Origin: Daucus carota subsp. sativus
Lineage: Eukaryota; Streptophyta; Magnoliopsida; Apiales; Apiaceae
DNA: 64,000 nucleotides
Direction: 5' to 3'
NCBI RefSeq assembly: GCF_001625215.2
Contig: NC_030384.2
Coordinates: 43,992,390 to 44,056,389 of the forward strand
Shown: in pieces, positions 24,178-36,768 of the stretch
How the letters are laid out: every line of letters starts with the position of its first letter
How positions within the stretch are numbered: position 1 is the first letter of the stretch
Notes under the pieces: model-generated
What the model was told of the DNA's origin: nothing
The model's input: the letters and a program-made list of their open reading frames with translations, nothing else
Database searches by the model: none
Translations under genes and position numbers: made by a program

Positions 24178-27100
24178 ATGAGTCTTCTTGATTTGAAGGT
24201 AGAACACCGAGTTCGAAATAGACAGTCAGCAATTTTATGGAAAGAACGACTGAGGAGACTCAAGAGTCTGAAGGATCCAAGAACTTCTACTCCCATAACA
24301 AATGCAGCAGAGAGTATAGGCATACAGCAGCAACAAATAATGGACCTGGAACTTTGGGAAGCTGCAAAGAATGGAGACGTTGACAACTTCATAACCTGTT
24401 TAGAGATATTTTCCAAATATAATGATGCTCCTCTATCAACCATTTTCAGCCAGTTGACTTTTCCTGGCCAAGATACATTCCTTCATGTTGCAGCCGGCTA
24501 TGGACACGAAGATCTCGTTAGTTTCATTGTTAATCATTTCTTTGAACTGGTTACCTGCAGAAACCATAAAGGCGACTTGGCCTTACATTTGGCTGCCAGA
24601 GCTGGACATGTCGGTGTAGTTGCAATGCTTTTACGAGTTGAAGAAGAAAAAGAGGGCAATGAAACGCAAGCAAAATTCCCATGTCTAGCTGTGAATGATG
24701 ATGGAAACACTGCATTACATGAAGCCATGCTATATAATCATAAAGATGTAGCCAATTGCCTCATAGAGTCTAATATAGAGGCAGCATATTATGTGAATAA
24801 ACAAGGCAAGTCGCCATTATATCTGGCTGTTGAATCTAGTGAGATTGAGTATGTCAGCAGCATATTGCACGGACAATCTGAAAACATGCATCTACTAGAT
24901 GAGCAACTTACCAAGGGAAGATCCCTTATGCATGCAGCAATAAGGATACAGAGCATAGGTATGCCTCCTATCCTTATTCAATTTTTTCGCATTTCTAGAA
25001 TTGTCATCTTTGGGCTCAGACTTCTGCATTAGAAAGCTCTTCTTGCAAGTAGATATTTGCTAGTAATCATTTACATAATTATTATAAGCTAAGTACTATT
25101 ACCTGGCTTGGGGATTTCAACATTGTTTATGACACATGGAGAAGGATGACAATATATTTCCCTCAAGGCCTCAATTATATTAATCTCTCTAATTTAGCTA
25201 ATTCTAATCTCCTATTACAGCAATATTAAATAAAATTGTCGAGAGCAAGCCTATGCTTATCAATGTCAGAGACGAGAATAACCTTAGTCCACTCGATTTG
25301 GCATCATCCACAATGTTTCTGGAGGGGGTGAAACTGTTAGAAGATTGGCACAAACAAGGTACGGCAAATACTGATCCAGTGACTATAGATAATGATTCTC
25401 ATAGCAGTACACAAGAAATACCCATTGAAGATATAAGACAATCAGACTTGCAAAAAAAGGAATACGACAGGTTGCAGAACCTAGAACTTAGTCAAAAGGT
25501 TCACATATCACCTGAAGGCAGCTTGGTTGGGATCGAGTCATGTGCCTTGAACTATACAGATGTGCAAAGAACGGAAAAAGGGATGACTTCTTTTCTCTTT
25601 TATCTTCAAAAAACTTCCCCCCTTCAGCTATTTACATCCCAAAGACTCCTCTGCAGAATACATTCCTTCACGTTGCAGCTAGTTTTGGGAACGAAGATCT
25701 TGTGGGGTTCATTGTCCAACATTTTCAAAGCTTTCTCAGCATGAGAAATAACAGAGGTGACACAGCCCTTCATGTGGCCGCTGCTGCTGGTCACCTAGCA
25801 ATAGTAGAAATTCTTCTGGAATTCCAAAGGGAGCAACTGAGAAAGGACTTCCTTCAGGATAATGGTATACAGAGCATCAATAAGACAGCAATTGAGAAAC
25901 TTAAAGAAAGAGTACTGGTAAATGATGATGGTAACACACCTTTGCTTGAAGCTTTGATAAATAATCATGGAAAGGTTGCAGAGTATCTGATCAAAGCAAA
26001 AATAGAAGATGCATATTTTGTAAACAAGCAAGGAAAATCAGCATTATTCGTGGCAATTGAAGCTAATAACGTTGGCTATGTTGATACTATACTAAGAACC
26101 GACATTTCTTATGCTTACCAGCATTTTTTATATGAAGAAGTGACAAAAGGAAAATCTCTAGTCCATGCTGCAATAAAATCAAGAAACATAGGTACTTCCA
26201 AACACTTCTAGTTCAGACTGTAATTGATATATAGTTTTCGTATATGTGATTTTAAAATAGCCTCTCAAAATGTTTAGATTTTTTATTTTGAACTAAATTA
26301 TATGAGCTCTTCTTAATTTCATTTCCAGTTCTACTGAAAGATATCACAGAGATGAAGACTGCAATACTGAAGATCAAAGATGAGAAAGGACAGACTCCAC
26401 TTCACTATGCAGCGTCAACTAACTTTACTGAGGGGGTTGATTTCTTACTTGACAAACTTAAAATGGACCTCATTGAAAAGGATGCTGATGGATTATTTCC
26501 TATACACTGTGCTTCCAAGTATGGTCATGTTGGCATACTTAAGAAGTTGCTTCAAGATAGCCTAGATGCAAGGGAGTTTGTAAATCAAGATGGTCAAAAT
26601 ATCCTTCATGTTGCAGCTAAGTACGGAAAATACAGTGTTGTTACATACATTTCAAAAAATCCAGGGCTTGTGCTTCTACTTAATGAGAAAGATAAGGAAG
26701 GCAACACACCGTTGCATCTGGCAGCAATGAATTGGCATCCAAAGATTGTAAGTTGTCTGACATGGGATAAAAGAGTTGATCTAAAGATTGTTAACAACGA
26801 AGGCTTAACAGCTCTGGATGTTGCTGAAGACAATATAGAAGGAATAACTTCCTCTAGACAGGTAAGTATGTACTGGAGATTATACTATTTTTAAGTTGAA
26901 CTCGCGCATATTTAGTGACATCATTGTATATAGCGGCTAACATGGACGGCTTGAAAGTTTTTTCTGTTGTATATAGCGGCTAACATGGACGGCACTGAAG
27001 TCTGCTGGTGCTGGAAAAGGAATGCTAACAAAGAAGCCAAAATTAGAGGGACTGAAGTCTGCAAAAACTGAGCCATACAACATGGAATATTGGAAAGATA

Positions 27101-27642
27101 GGGTGAATACTCTCTTGCTAGTGTCGACCCTTATAGCCACTGTGACTTTTGCAGCTGCCTTCACAATGCCTGGAGGGTTAAATGATTTAGAGCCAGACCA
27201 TGGCCTGACCACTTTGCTAAATAAGCTCATATTTAAGGCATTTGTGATTTTTGACAACATCGCAATGTACAGTGCTATATTGATGTCTGTCTCCCTGATG
27301 TGGGCGCAATTAGGTGACCTTACTCTGGTAATCAATTCTCTAAGATTAGCTGTGCCATTGTTGGGAGTCTATCTCACCATGATGTCTTTAGCCTTCATGG
27401 CTGCGGTGTACGTTGTGATTAGCAAACTCTTCTGGCTCTCGCTTGTTTGCTTCACACTGGGGCTCATTTTTCTTGCCTGTCTTGCAACACTCTTTTTCCC
27501 GTTCATTCTACCCATCTCCTCCAATAAAACCATTGTACGTTCCGCCTCCTATTATGCATTTTGTCTGTTGATGTTGGGTTCCGGATGCTTCTTTGATCCC
27601 GATGTAGAGAACAATTATCATCCATTTAGGTGGCAGGAATGA
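24178..27642 (+). CDS. ankyrin-repeat/PGG-domain membrane protein (ACD6-like) with internal duplication
   Basis: Five-exon model: 24178-24958, 25221-25470, 25560-26191, 26329-26861 and 26977-27642, giving 953 aa. Two ankyrin blocks each start with a related segment (MDLELWEAAKNG at about 24340; MCLELYRCAKNG at 25540). They continue with matching repeats (DTFLHVAAGYGHEDLV / NTFLHVAASFGNEDLV) and share an intron at the same position and phase. More ankyrins follow, then a PGG domain (KDRVNTLLLVSTLIATVTFA, FTMPGG) and about four hydrophobic segments to the C-terminus. Plant ACD6/ITN1-type proteins of this layout act at membranes in defence and stress signalling. The 89-nt intron 25471-25559 is inferred because the two blocks are in different frames; without it there is a frameshift, and the second block could be a separate gene starting at 25540. 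Splice sites of the other introns are canonical. It is complete at both ends. Confidence 0.85.
26924..26993 (+). repeat. 43-bp-offset direct repeat across the last 3' splice site of the ankyrin gene
   Basis: A perfect 27-bp repeat (TTGTATATAGCGGCTAACAT plus GGACGGC) occurs at 26924-26950 and again at 26967-26993. Each copy contains a TATAG acceptor. Splicing at the second keeps the frame (R-L-T-W-T-A-L-K-S). Use of the first would give TGG ACG GCT TGA, a stop codon a few residues in. Confidence 0.85.
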
Positions 27643-28495
27643 AATACAATGTAATACACATATCATTCCCACAGCCTTTACTGATCAAATTTTCATTGCT
27701 GCTGCTACTTCTGCACTCTTTTTGTTAATGTAGTAACTAAACGCGACTAAAATCTGTATCATACACTAACAAAATATCATCAATACAAGTGTGAGTTTAG
27801 TATTCTCACAAAATCTCTCCTAAAATCAACAGCCTTTTGACTACAGATGATTCAGCTTTGTTGATTTGCCTTGCCAAAATACCAGTCAATCACAATTCAA
27901 TATAAATCAGACTCTTTTCTTATTTTAGTGGTAAAAGGACAATTATATATATTTATAGGTTTCTCGTTTCTCTAGTGTACATATTCACATGCAAATTAAC
28001 CTACGAAAAAACCAAAAACAAAAACAAGAAAAAACATAAAAGCCACAGGCTTGTGAGAGAACAGTTGTCAGAAAACAGCAAGTTGATGCATTAGATCCGC
28101 TAATCCTTCGAGAAGTCCGACTTTAAGGGAAGAGTATGAAGATGTTACAAATGGAAGAGACAGAGAGAATAGAGTACTAGTTCTTTAACAACCAACCAAC
28201 CCCTCAGAAACTCACGCTTTGCTGTCAAAACTAATCTTAATCACTAATTAATCATTTTAGTTATCCGCTAAAATTGCTGTTCAGATTTTTCAACTGTGTT
28301 TTCTCATGCTTTGTCTTTAGTAATTGGTAGGGACTAATTAGTATCCACTCCATGTCAAACAACCACCACCCTGTTAGAAATATTCCAACTAAACACCATT
28401 TTTATTGTTTCTTGTTAAGCCATCATTTTTAGCTTGTCTTAATCATTGCATGGTGGGGTGTTATTTTATTCTGTTGTGTATAGATTCTTCATGGA
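27643..28495. other. intergenic: ankyrin 3' UTR and PIP5K 5' region
   Basis: No additional gene is seen. The right part should hold the PIP5K promoter and leader. A two-codon upstream frame ATG-GAA-TGA (28491-28499) overlaps the PIP5K start codon. A possible leader acceptor TATAG ends at about 28482. Confidence 0.5.
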
Positions 28496-31441
28496 ATGAG
28501 ACGTCTGAAATCTGGTAGCATATATAATGGGAAGAGGGGCGTAGATACTCAATCAAATTGTGTCGTGATGAAGGCGTGGGAGGCAACTGTACGCAAGACA
28601 CAAGCTGCTGCAAAGAGAAGAGCCAATACCATTTTTGGTACAACTTATGTAGCTCATGCTAGCGACGACGAAAGTGAGGTACCTGCAGAGCCTCAGAGTC
28701 AGCCGGTTGGAGATGTTTATCATGCCGAAAGATTTCTACCTAATGGTGATTATTACACGGGACAATGGGCTGAAAATTTTCCTCATGGCAATGGGAAATA
28801 CTGGTGGACTGATGGATGCATGTATGTTGGTGAGTGGTGCAGAGGCAAGACTAATGGGAAAGGTCTTTTCAGCTGGCCTTCAGGGGCTATATATGAAGGG
28901 CAATTTAAGAATGGATTTATGGATGGTGAAGGTATTTATTCGGCCCCCAATGGGGACATGTATAGGGGTAACTGGATCATGAATTTGAAGCATGGTTATG
29001 GCAATAAAGAGTACTCCAATGGGGACACGTACGAGGGTGATTGGTGTCGTGGGGTGCAGGAAGGCAAGGGGAAGTATCAGTGGAAGAATGGGAATTGTTA
29101 TAACGGAGAATGGAGGAATGGAATGATTTGTGGGAAAGGGAAGTTGCAGTGGGCTAATGGGAATTCATATGATGGAAGTTGGGAAGATAATTTGCCCAAA
29201 GGGAATGGTACATTGAAATGGCCTGATGGAAGTTTTTATGTTGGGAATTGGAATAAAGATCCGAAGGAACAAAACGGGAATTATTATCCATCAGGTTCTT
29301 CTATAGTGGATGGAAATGTGGAGTGGGATCCTCAACAAGTGTACAATGGGGATTTGCAGGAAATTGTGATTTGTCCTAATGAGAAAGTTCCGATTTGGCC
29401 ATCTCAGAAGAAGCTGGCTGTTTGGAGGTCTTCTAAGGGTGTGGATCCAACTGCAAGGCCTCGAAGAATGTCTGTTGATGGAAGGCTTGAGGCCACTTCT
29501 GATAGTACATTTGATAGAAGTTCCAGAGGGTCCAGAGAAGATGTTTCCTTGACACTTGAAGATTTAAGTACAAGAGGCAGTCCTATAAGGATCCCAAAAG
29601 TTATCAAAAAACAAGGAGAGACTATCAGTAAAGGGCATAAAAATTACGAGCTCATGCTTAACTTGCAGCTGGGGATCAGGTACCTTTGTGTCAAATCTTT
29701 ATTCATATTTCAACCATTATTGCAACTGATCCTCATCATTTGGGTGATTTACAGGCATTCTGTAGGAAGACCAGGTCCGCCTCCGTCGCTAGATTTGAAG
29801 GCTTCGGCTTTTGATCCGAAAGAAAAAGTCTGGACAAGGTTCCCCCCTGAGGGATCGAAGTACACCCCGCCACATCAGTCCTGTGAATTTAGATGGAAAG
29901 ATTACTGTCCATTAGTTTTCAGGTAAGTCACATATATCCCTGTATCCCAATGCACTATCCTAATAATGTCCCTGATAACGACATTGTCGGTTTTTCCTTC
30001 TGTACACATTATCAGGACTCTGAGGAAATTGTTCAAGGTAGATGCAGCTGATTATATGTTATCTCTTTGTGGTAATGATGCCCTTCGAGAGCTCTCTTCT
30101 CCTGGTAAAAGTGGTAGTTTTTTCTACTTGACAAACGACGACCGCTACATGATCAAGACAATGAAAAAATCAGAAGTAACAGTGAGTTCGTCAACTGCTT
30201 ATTATGCGTAAAATATCCATCAGATGATTGTTTATTTCATGAAATTATTTCAGTCCAACTTACTGGCATGAATTAGGTGCTCTTAAGGATGTTGTCAGCG
30301 TATTATAATCACTTCCGTTCATACGACAACAGTCTAGTGACCAAGTACTATGGACTACACTGTGTGAAGTTGAATGGCCCTGCACAGAGGAAGGTTAGAT
30401 GAAATTCTCTTTGTTTTGTTAAGCAAATGGGAGTTGAAACAGTCTATAAGTTACAATATGGCCACAATTTAGGTGCGGTTCATCATCATGGGGAATCTTC
30501 TGTGTTCTGATTACACAATCCACAGGCGATTCGACCTCAAGGGCTCGTCCCTGGGTCGTATGACAGATAAGCCAGAATCAGAGATTGATGCCAACACAAT
30601 CCTTAAGGATCTTGATCTCAACTTCTTATTCCGTCTACAGAAAACCTGGTTACAAGACTTTCGAAGGTTCTTTTTTCCTTTTCTTTTCTGTTGTCAGTTT
30701 TCACACAGACCTACAGACATTCAATACCTCTCATTATAAATCTGTTCATTTCTACTTGGACTACGAACATAAATTGTGTCCGTTGTAACAGGCAAATCGA
30801 AAAAGATTGTGAGTTCCTTGAACAGGAGAGGATTATGGACTACAGCCTGTTGGTCGGGCTTCACTTCAGAGAACCAGCAAGCGCTGGTGACCTCATTCCC
30901 TCTGGATCACGAACACCTACTGGTTTGCTATTTCTCCCTTTTCATCTACACTCTTGAGGCCTAATTTTCAGATGCATAACAGACTATGCTTTCCTCTTTT
31001 GTGCAGAGAATGGGGGCCCGGACTCTGATTCAGTCTCTCGGCTTTCTAAAGCAGACATGGATCAGCTTCTTATGGACCCTTCAGGGTAAATGTTGACGAT
31101 ATGTATCTGTTGTATTTCAATCTGAAGCGGGTGATAAGAATTCATGTATACGTTGCAGGTGGGGTAGTATCAAACTGGGAGAGCATATGCCAGCAAGGGT
31201 CGAAAGAACAGAAAGAAGAGAAGAGTTGCAGCTAATAGGCGAGCCAACAGGAGAGTTTTACGACGTTGTGATGTTCTTTGGAATCATAGACATTCTCCAA
31301 GACTACGACATCACCAAGAAACTGGAGCATGCATACAAGTCCATTCAGTATGATCCAACGTCAATTTCAGCAGTGGATCCCAGACAATATGCAAAGCGTT
31401 TTCGTGATTTTATTTTGAGAGTTTTCGCAGAAGATGAATGA
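28496..31441 (+). CDS. PIP5K: phosphatidylinositol 4-phosphate 5-kinase, MORN type (PIP5K4/5/6-like)
   Basis: Eight coding exons (28496-29679, 29755-29922, 30016-30181, 30277-30393, 30473-30666, 30792-30922, 31007-31085, 31159-31441) join in frame to 773 aa. The enzyme phosphorylates PtdIns4P to PtdIns(4,5)P2 at the plasma membrane, controlling vesicle traffic and tip growth. The N-terminus has [18 protein letters not shown], then eight MORN repeats (about residues 87-280: [24 protein letters not shown], and so on), a serine-rich linker, and the catalytic domain from [17 protein letters not shown] to the end. Visible catalytic features are the ATP-site lysine in MIKTMKK (about K498), RRFDLKGS (about 563-570), [11 protein letters not shown] (about D626) and the activation loop [13 protein letters not shown]. 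All introns are GT-AG. The start at 28496 follows an in-frame TAG; the first 20 or so residues are not family-like, so translation may begin elsewhere if a leader intron exists. Confidence 0.95.
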
Positions 31442-33904
31442 TATAGATTGAGCCACACATCTTACTGTATATTTCAGGAGTTAAGTCAGCACCAGCTACC
31501 GATTTGCCAAGGTGTACAGAGGAGGATGAGGATTCTTAGAGCCACCAAGGGTCGGGTCTTTCGAGCCTCTGAATTTTAACTAAAGTATATTCTTTCTTGG
31601 TATAGTCTCCTTATGAATAATATTCATTGTAGATAGAAACTGTATTTCATACCGGCCTGAAACCAGTACACCACTTTTACAAGATTTTCCCCCGAGCTTT
31701 ACTCGTTGAGTGCCAATGTTTACGCATTTTTAGATCATTTCCGAGACTTGCACTATCGAAAAAATGAGCCGTTTTCATTTGGAGGCCTTTACAGTCCGAG
31801 TAAAGTTAATTCAAAACAACAATATTTATTCAAGGAAAAAAGAATGTTTCTTTTATCTTCTCTCTTGACAAAACTCAGGAGCAGCGGGGCAAAATTTAAT
31901 GGAGAAACTCTTTGCAAAGACGTTAATTTATGTCCGTGGACTACTTTAAACAACACATTACAGTAACATGTACACACGGTAGCCTATGAACTAGACAACT
32001 TTTGTTACAACTAATTTAGCAAAAAGTTATAATAGTTGGAAATATTCTTATGGTCATACTACAATTTAACCACCAATATTCTTCCCATATATATCTTGTT
32101 CCCTTCTACTCCAATAATTCCATTTCCTTTCTTAGAAAGCAATCCATTACTTGCTAACAATAATTAGTAGATATGATCAGACCAAAGCAATAACTACTAG
32201 TACAGACCTTCCCATACATTATTCAATAGGAATGTGTATTACGTATTAACACAATATGAACTTGAGCAAAATAATCCATAACCAAATCATTTAATGGAAT
32301 CCAAAATATAAAAATATATCAGAAAAAAGCAATCAGGGCCGACTAACCCTGATAATTTATTTTACGTAGCTACATCTTGTTCGAAACTTCAAATAAACTA
32401 ATATTTCCACAATTTTCAGAGCCCTCCAACGAGGGCAAGCAGACCACCAAATTGTATATTATAATACTCCGCCACAAACGACTTGTCATGACAAAATTAG
32501 CAATTTCCAGTAACACTCTTTGTCCCTTTGTAACAAAGATACCTTGTCAGTAGACCAAGACAGTATTTTGCTGATGGAACTGCCTTCCAATATCGACTGT
32601 GAGATTCCAGTTTCTTCATACACATTGTACCTCTGATTTTATCCAACCACGGACTTTGACCCCAAAAGAATTGAATTTCCTTGCACCTATTGACTTCATG
32701 ATATCCCACTGATCCGATCTGGAAAATGCTCGACACAAGCTTTATAAAAACAAAAACAAAAACAAAAAAACTTAGATTTTCCTTTATTATGAATGTAAGA
32801 ATATTAACAAATACAGCACATGCATAAGTATAACTTGCAAAAAGCCCTTGGTATCGAGATGTAAACATTGCAAGAATGCAACATACCAGCACCGATGAAT
32901 TGCCAACACAGTATATATTTCAACATGCCTGTTAGGTGTTACTAATTCAAGGAAATATCCAACCAGGTACGAATCAATGAACTTCAGACAACACAACACC
33001 AATACCAAATTAATCTAGGAAGCATATATGACTAATTACTAAAAGTGGACAATAAGATAGTTTGAAATGCTGTAATATTTCAAGGAGTTCGCAGTAAGTA
33101 CATATAGAGTTTACGATACAATTTCCTGTTACTTCACGACACTTCAAATCATTTATAATTCAGCTGTTGACAAGTGATACAAATGTACTCATATATATGT
33201 AGTTGGCGATACAATCCATTTATTTTACATTCTTTAACAGGAAATTCCACTCTGACACAAGAAGAGCAGGTCAGATAGCTTCTGCAGATCAGTTGCACAA
33301 GTTTGCCATAAAAAAGCAAGAAACCTATCAAATTGGACCAATTATTACTACATCTATTTTGGGATTGTTTCCAGACACTATGGATGCAAACAAGTCCGGT
33401 CAGTCAACTCTATCACTTTTTCATAGAAAAAACTCCTATAACACAAGCTGATGGCAAAACCATGAATATTCTCTCAACTCACAGGCCAAAACCATGGATC
33501 TTCTCTCAACTCACAGGCCACATTTTAATTTTTATGTAAGCTGTGTCAGTATATCGACAAGTATATGCATATCTAGAGTTATAGAACAAACAATATATAA
33601 TTAAGCCTCAAGGAGAGCTGAAGAGAAACCTTTTTAAGAGCAGGTGCCTGCTCCAAGACCATTCATGCCCAATTAAAACTAATAACATTGGTCACACTGC
33701 AAACATGATGGCTGAACTGCTAGAACCAGGCCACTGGATGTCAGCCACATAAGATTGTGCACAACCTAAAATGATCACAAATCATATCAATTTCTTTAGA
33801 AATACAGCAAAAGTAGTAGCGGAAATAGTCCTTTCAAGCATTTTAAACACAAAATAAAACTAGACGAGTGTAAAGAAATTATCAACTACGCACCCATATT
33901 CATT
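31442..33904. other. convergent intergenic region between PIP5K and SMG7
   Basis: It holds the 3' UTRs of PIP5K (from the left) and SMG7 (from the right). A minus-strand frame at 32719-32497 begins after a good acceptor (TTTTCCAG), but I recognise no family and no joining upstream exon. A 32-bp tandem duplication is at 33456-33519. Nothing else is supportable. Confidence 0.5.
33456..33519. repeat. 32-bp tandem duplication
   Basis: Two adjacent 32-bp copies (33456-33487 and 33488-33519) share the ends AAAACCATG and TCTCAACTCACAGGCC and differ at two bases. Non-coding. Confidence 0.8.
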
Positions 33905-36170
33905 TCACACAAAGAAACGACCTTCCCAGAGAGACTGCCCTTGATATTGTTGTCCTATAGGAATAGTTTGAATATTTGCTTTCTGATGATTCTGATTCAA
34001 AGTTCCAGGAAACTGATAGTCCTGCCAGATATTTTGTTTGTCCATTTGGGCTCGCGATGTAGACACTTGTTTTCCAGGGAAAGGAAAGCTTACAAGCCCA
34101 ATGGAGTTTTCACTCTTGGTCGGAGGTAGGCCAGCCTGCACTGGATTAATAGAATTGCTAAAGCCACCAATTTGTGCAGATGCTGGTAGCCGATATCCAT
34201 CTAGCCAGCTGTAATCATCCATCGCTGGAGCTTCCTTCAATGTTATCCCAGAAAACAGCTCATCAACAGGTTTGGAAGGAACAGAGTTAAATCCAGGTGG
34301 CGGGCCCGAGTGTCGAATAGGTCGGCTTACGGGATTCTTTTTCGCTCCAACTGCCATGGCCAATGACGGCTTCCTAGATAGGGTATCTGTATTGACTCCT
34401 GAGGACATAACAGAATCAGACTGATTTGGAATTAAAGTCTCTGTACTTGATCCAGGATACCTATTGACAGCATCAAGACTCGGAGGCTGTGGGAAGGGCG
34501 CTGTCGAAGGGGCAGGGCGCAAAAGCCCTGAAAAATCCTGCAACTTGGATTTTGAAGAGAAGTCACTTTCCACAAAACTCAAATTGGAAAACCCATTGAC
34601 AGCAGAACCTCGTTCAGTTGCCCAGTTCAAATCACTTGGTTGTGATGGCTGAAGATATTGGGCTGTGAAGTCAAGAGAAATAGGTGGCCTTGAGCTGGTA
34701 TTGAAAGAGTTCTGCAGAATAGTATCATCATGTGAAGCAGAAACATATGCAGATGTATTTCCCAAACTAACACTTGAGACGTCAATACCAGACAGGAAAA
34801 CCTCAGACACGGTCAAGTTTGAATCAATCACATCAGTGTTGTTCTTATTGACTACTGGCTTAAAAACAATCACCTCATCCTCATCATCTACATCAAGATG
34901 CAGCTGTGCCTTTGGCTGCAGGGCTGTGGTTTTACTTCCCTCCAAATTCGCTTCGCCTTTAAAATCTAATACGGGGTTTTCAGCAATTTGGGGTTCGACA
35001 CCAAAAACAAAGCTCTTCAACCTAGTGTCATAATAAATAACCTGCTGTCCAACCTTAACCACATTAGCAAGAGACTTTCCAGCAGCTATTATCCTTTCAA
35101 TACGAGCTTTCTTTTCCTTCTTGCCACCTTCACTTTCAAAAGAATGCTTCCTTGAAAAGTCAAGTACGAGTTGCGCAGCTTGCAGGGGAAGGAATCCTCT
35201 TAGTTCGAAGTCCTCGGGCAGTGCAAGCCGATTGCCAGTTTCATTTTCATCATAACTGCTCATGTTGTAGAAGCAAGTATCATCCTCGTCCTGATTAACA
35301 AACATGAAACTGCTCGAGAGAAGCTTATTGAAAAAGGTAACACAATGATTCCAGAAAAAAGATCTAGCACTAGATTGTCTCTCATCAAGTTCGCTGCCAA
35401 CTGCAATGTCTTGACGACAGGCTAACCACTCCACAAAGACCATGATGCCAGGCAACATATAGCTTGCTGAAGGATCAGTCAACTGGATGCACCTCTCAAG
35501 AATGTGCCCCATAAACTCGAAAATAGCAGTAAAAGCATTCTTGAGCACAACTGAACGTTGCAAGATTACAGCATATGATTGATTTTCAGTTTCCCTATTT
35601 ACGTTGTGAACCGTGAATATCAGTATCACTATCAACCTTATAATCAAGAGCCTACATTCGGAAGTATCTGAACCAAAATTCAGCCCCTCAACCGCACCAG
35701 AGGAGACAAGCTCTAGAAAGTCACTCTTGGTCAAAGAAAAAACTTCTTCGAAAGTCTCTAAGCTGGAATAAAGATTAAAGTAACAAGTTGATCAGTTTTG
35801 ATGTCGCAATTATATAATACTTTGCTAATTAAACATATTGATCCCACCTTGTACGTGTAAATAAAATGCCATTGAGACGGACAAATCTAGTGCTAAATGC
35901 TTTCAAAATTTCAGCCATACTGCGTGATTTCTCTTTAAAGAGAGTTGCTTCCACCTTGACATCCTTTGTTGTAGGCTTGTTGTCACCTTTTCCTCTTCCT
36001 CTTCCATTCACCCGTACCTGCCTGGTCTTGACAGAAGATGGTTTCACATCACCAAGCAGCTGAGAGTAGATCTGTCGGTTCTGCAAACATAAATTTTAAC
36101 AATGTTACTGGCAGTCCATTACCATAAAAATCCAGCTTACAGATGTAGAAGTAAATCTTGATTATTGCCA

Positions 36171-36232
<62 letters not shown>

Positions 36233-36685
36233 GTGGGTTCTGGTACAAACTTACAAACTTACAAACTTTATGCGTTCAACACATATATAATTTGAGTTCA
36301 ACATTTTTTTAACATATTTTGTTGAACATCGATCAAAATTATGTTGGAGAAGTACATAAACTAATTTTTCAATGTAAGAACTAAGTTAAACGTATTATAT
36401 AACTAATATTTATGTTTCTAGACCCTACCCAAACCCCAGAGGTATAGTTTAAGCATCTTTATAGATATATTCAACACAATGATAATTAGTGTTCTACACC
36501 CGATGTTGAACCCCAGTTACAAAAGTGTTGAATGCACGATTTATTTATGCATTATTATTAAAAATTATGACGTTTTTTCAAGAATTTTCAACATGGATAC
36601 TTTATATAACTAAGGATTAACACGATGGGAGAATAAAAAAAAGTTTGTAAGTTTGTAACTTTAAAAAGTTTTTATTTGATCCTAT

Positions 36686-36768
<83 letters not shown>

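Noticed and set aside
24150..24443. 97-codon minus-strand frame opposite the ankyrin gene
   Set aside because: It is antisense to a well-supported ankyrin exon; the sense protein explains the codon pattern.
28656..28982. 108-codon plus-strand frame
   Set aside because: Out-of-frame reading of the MORN-repeat exon; the MORN frame is the real one.
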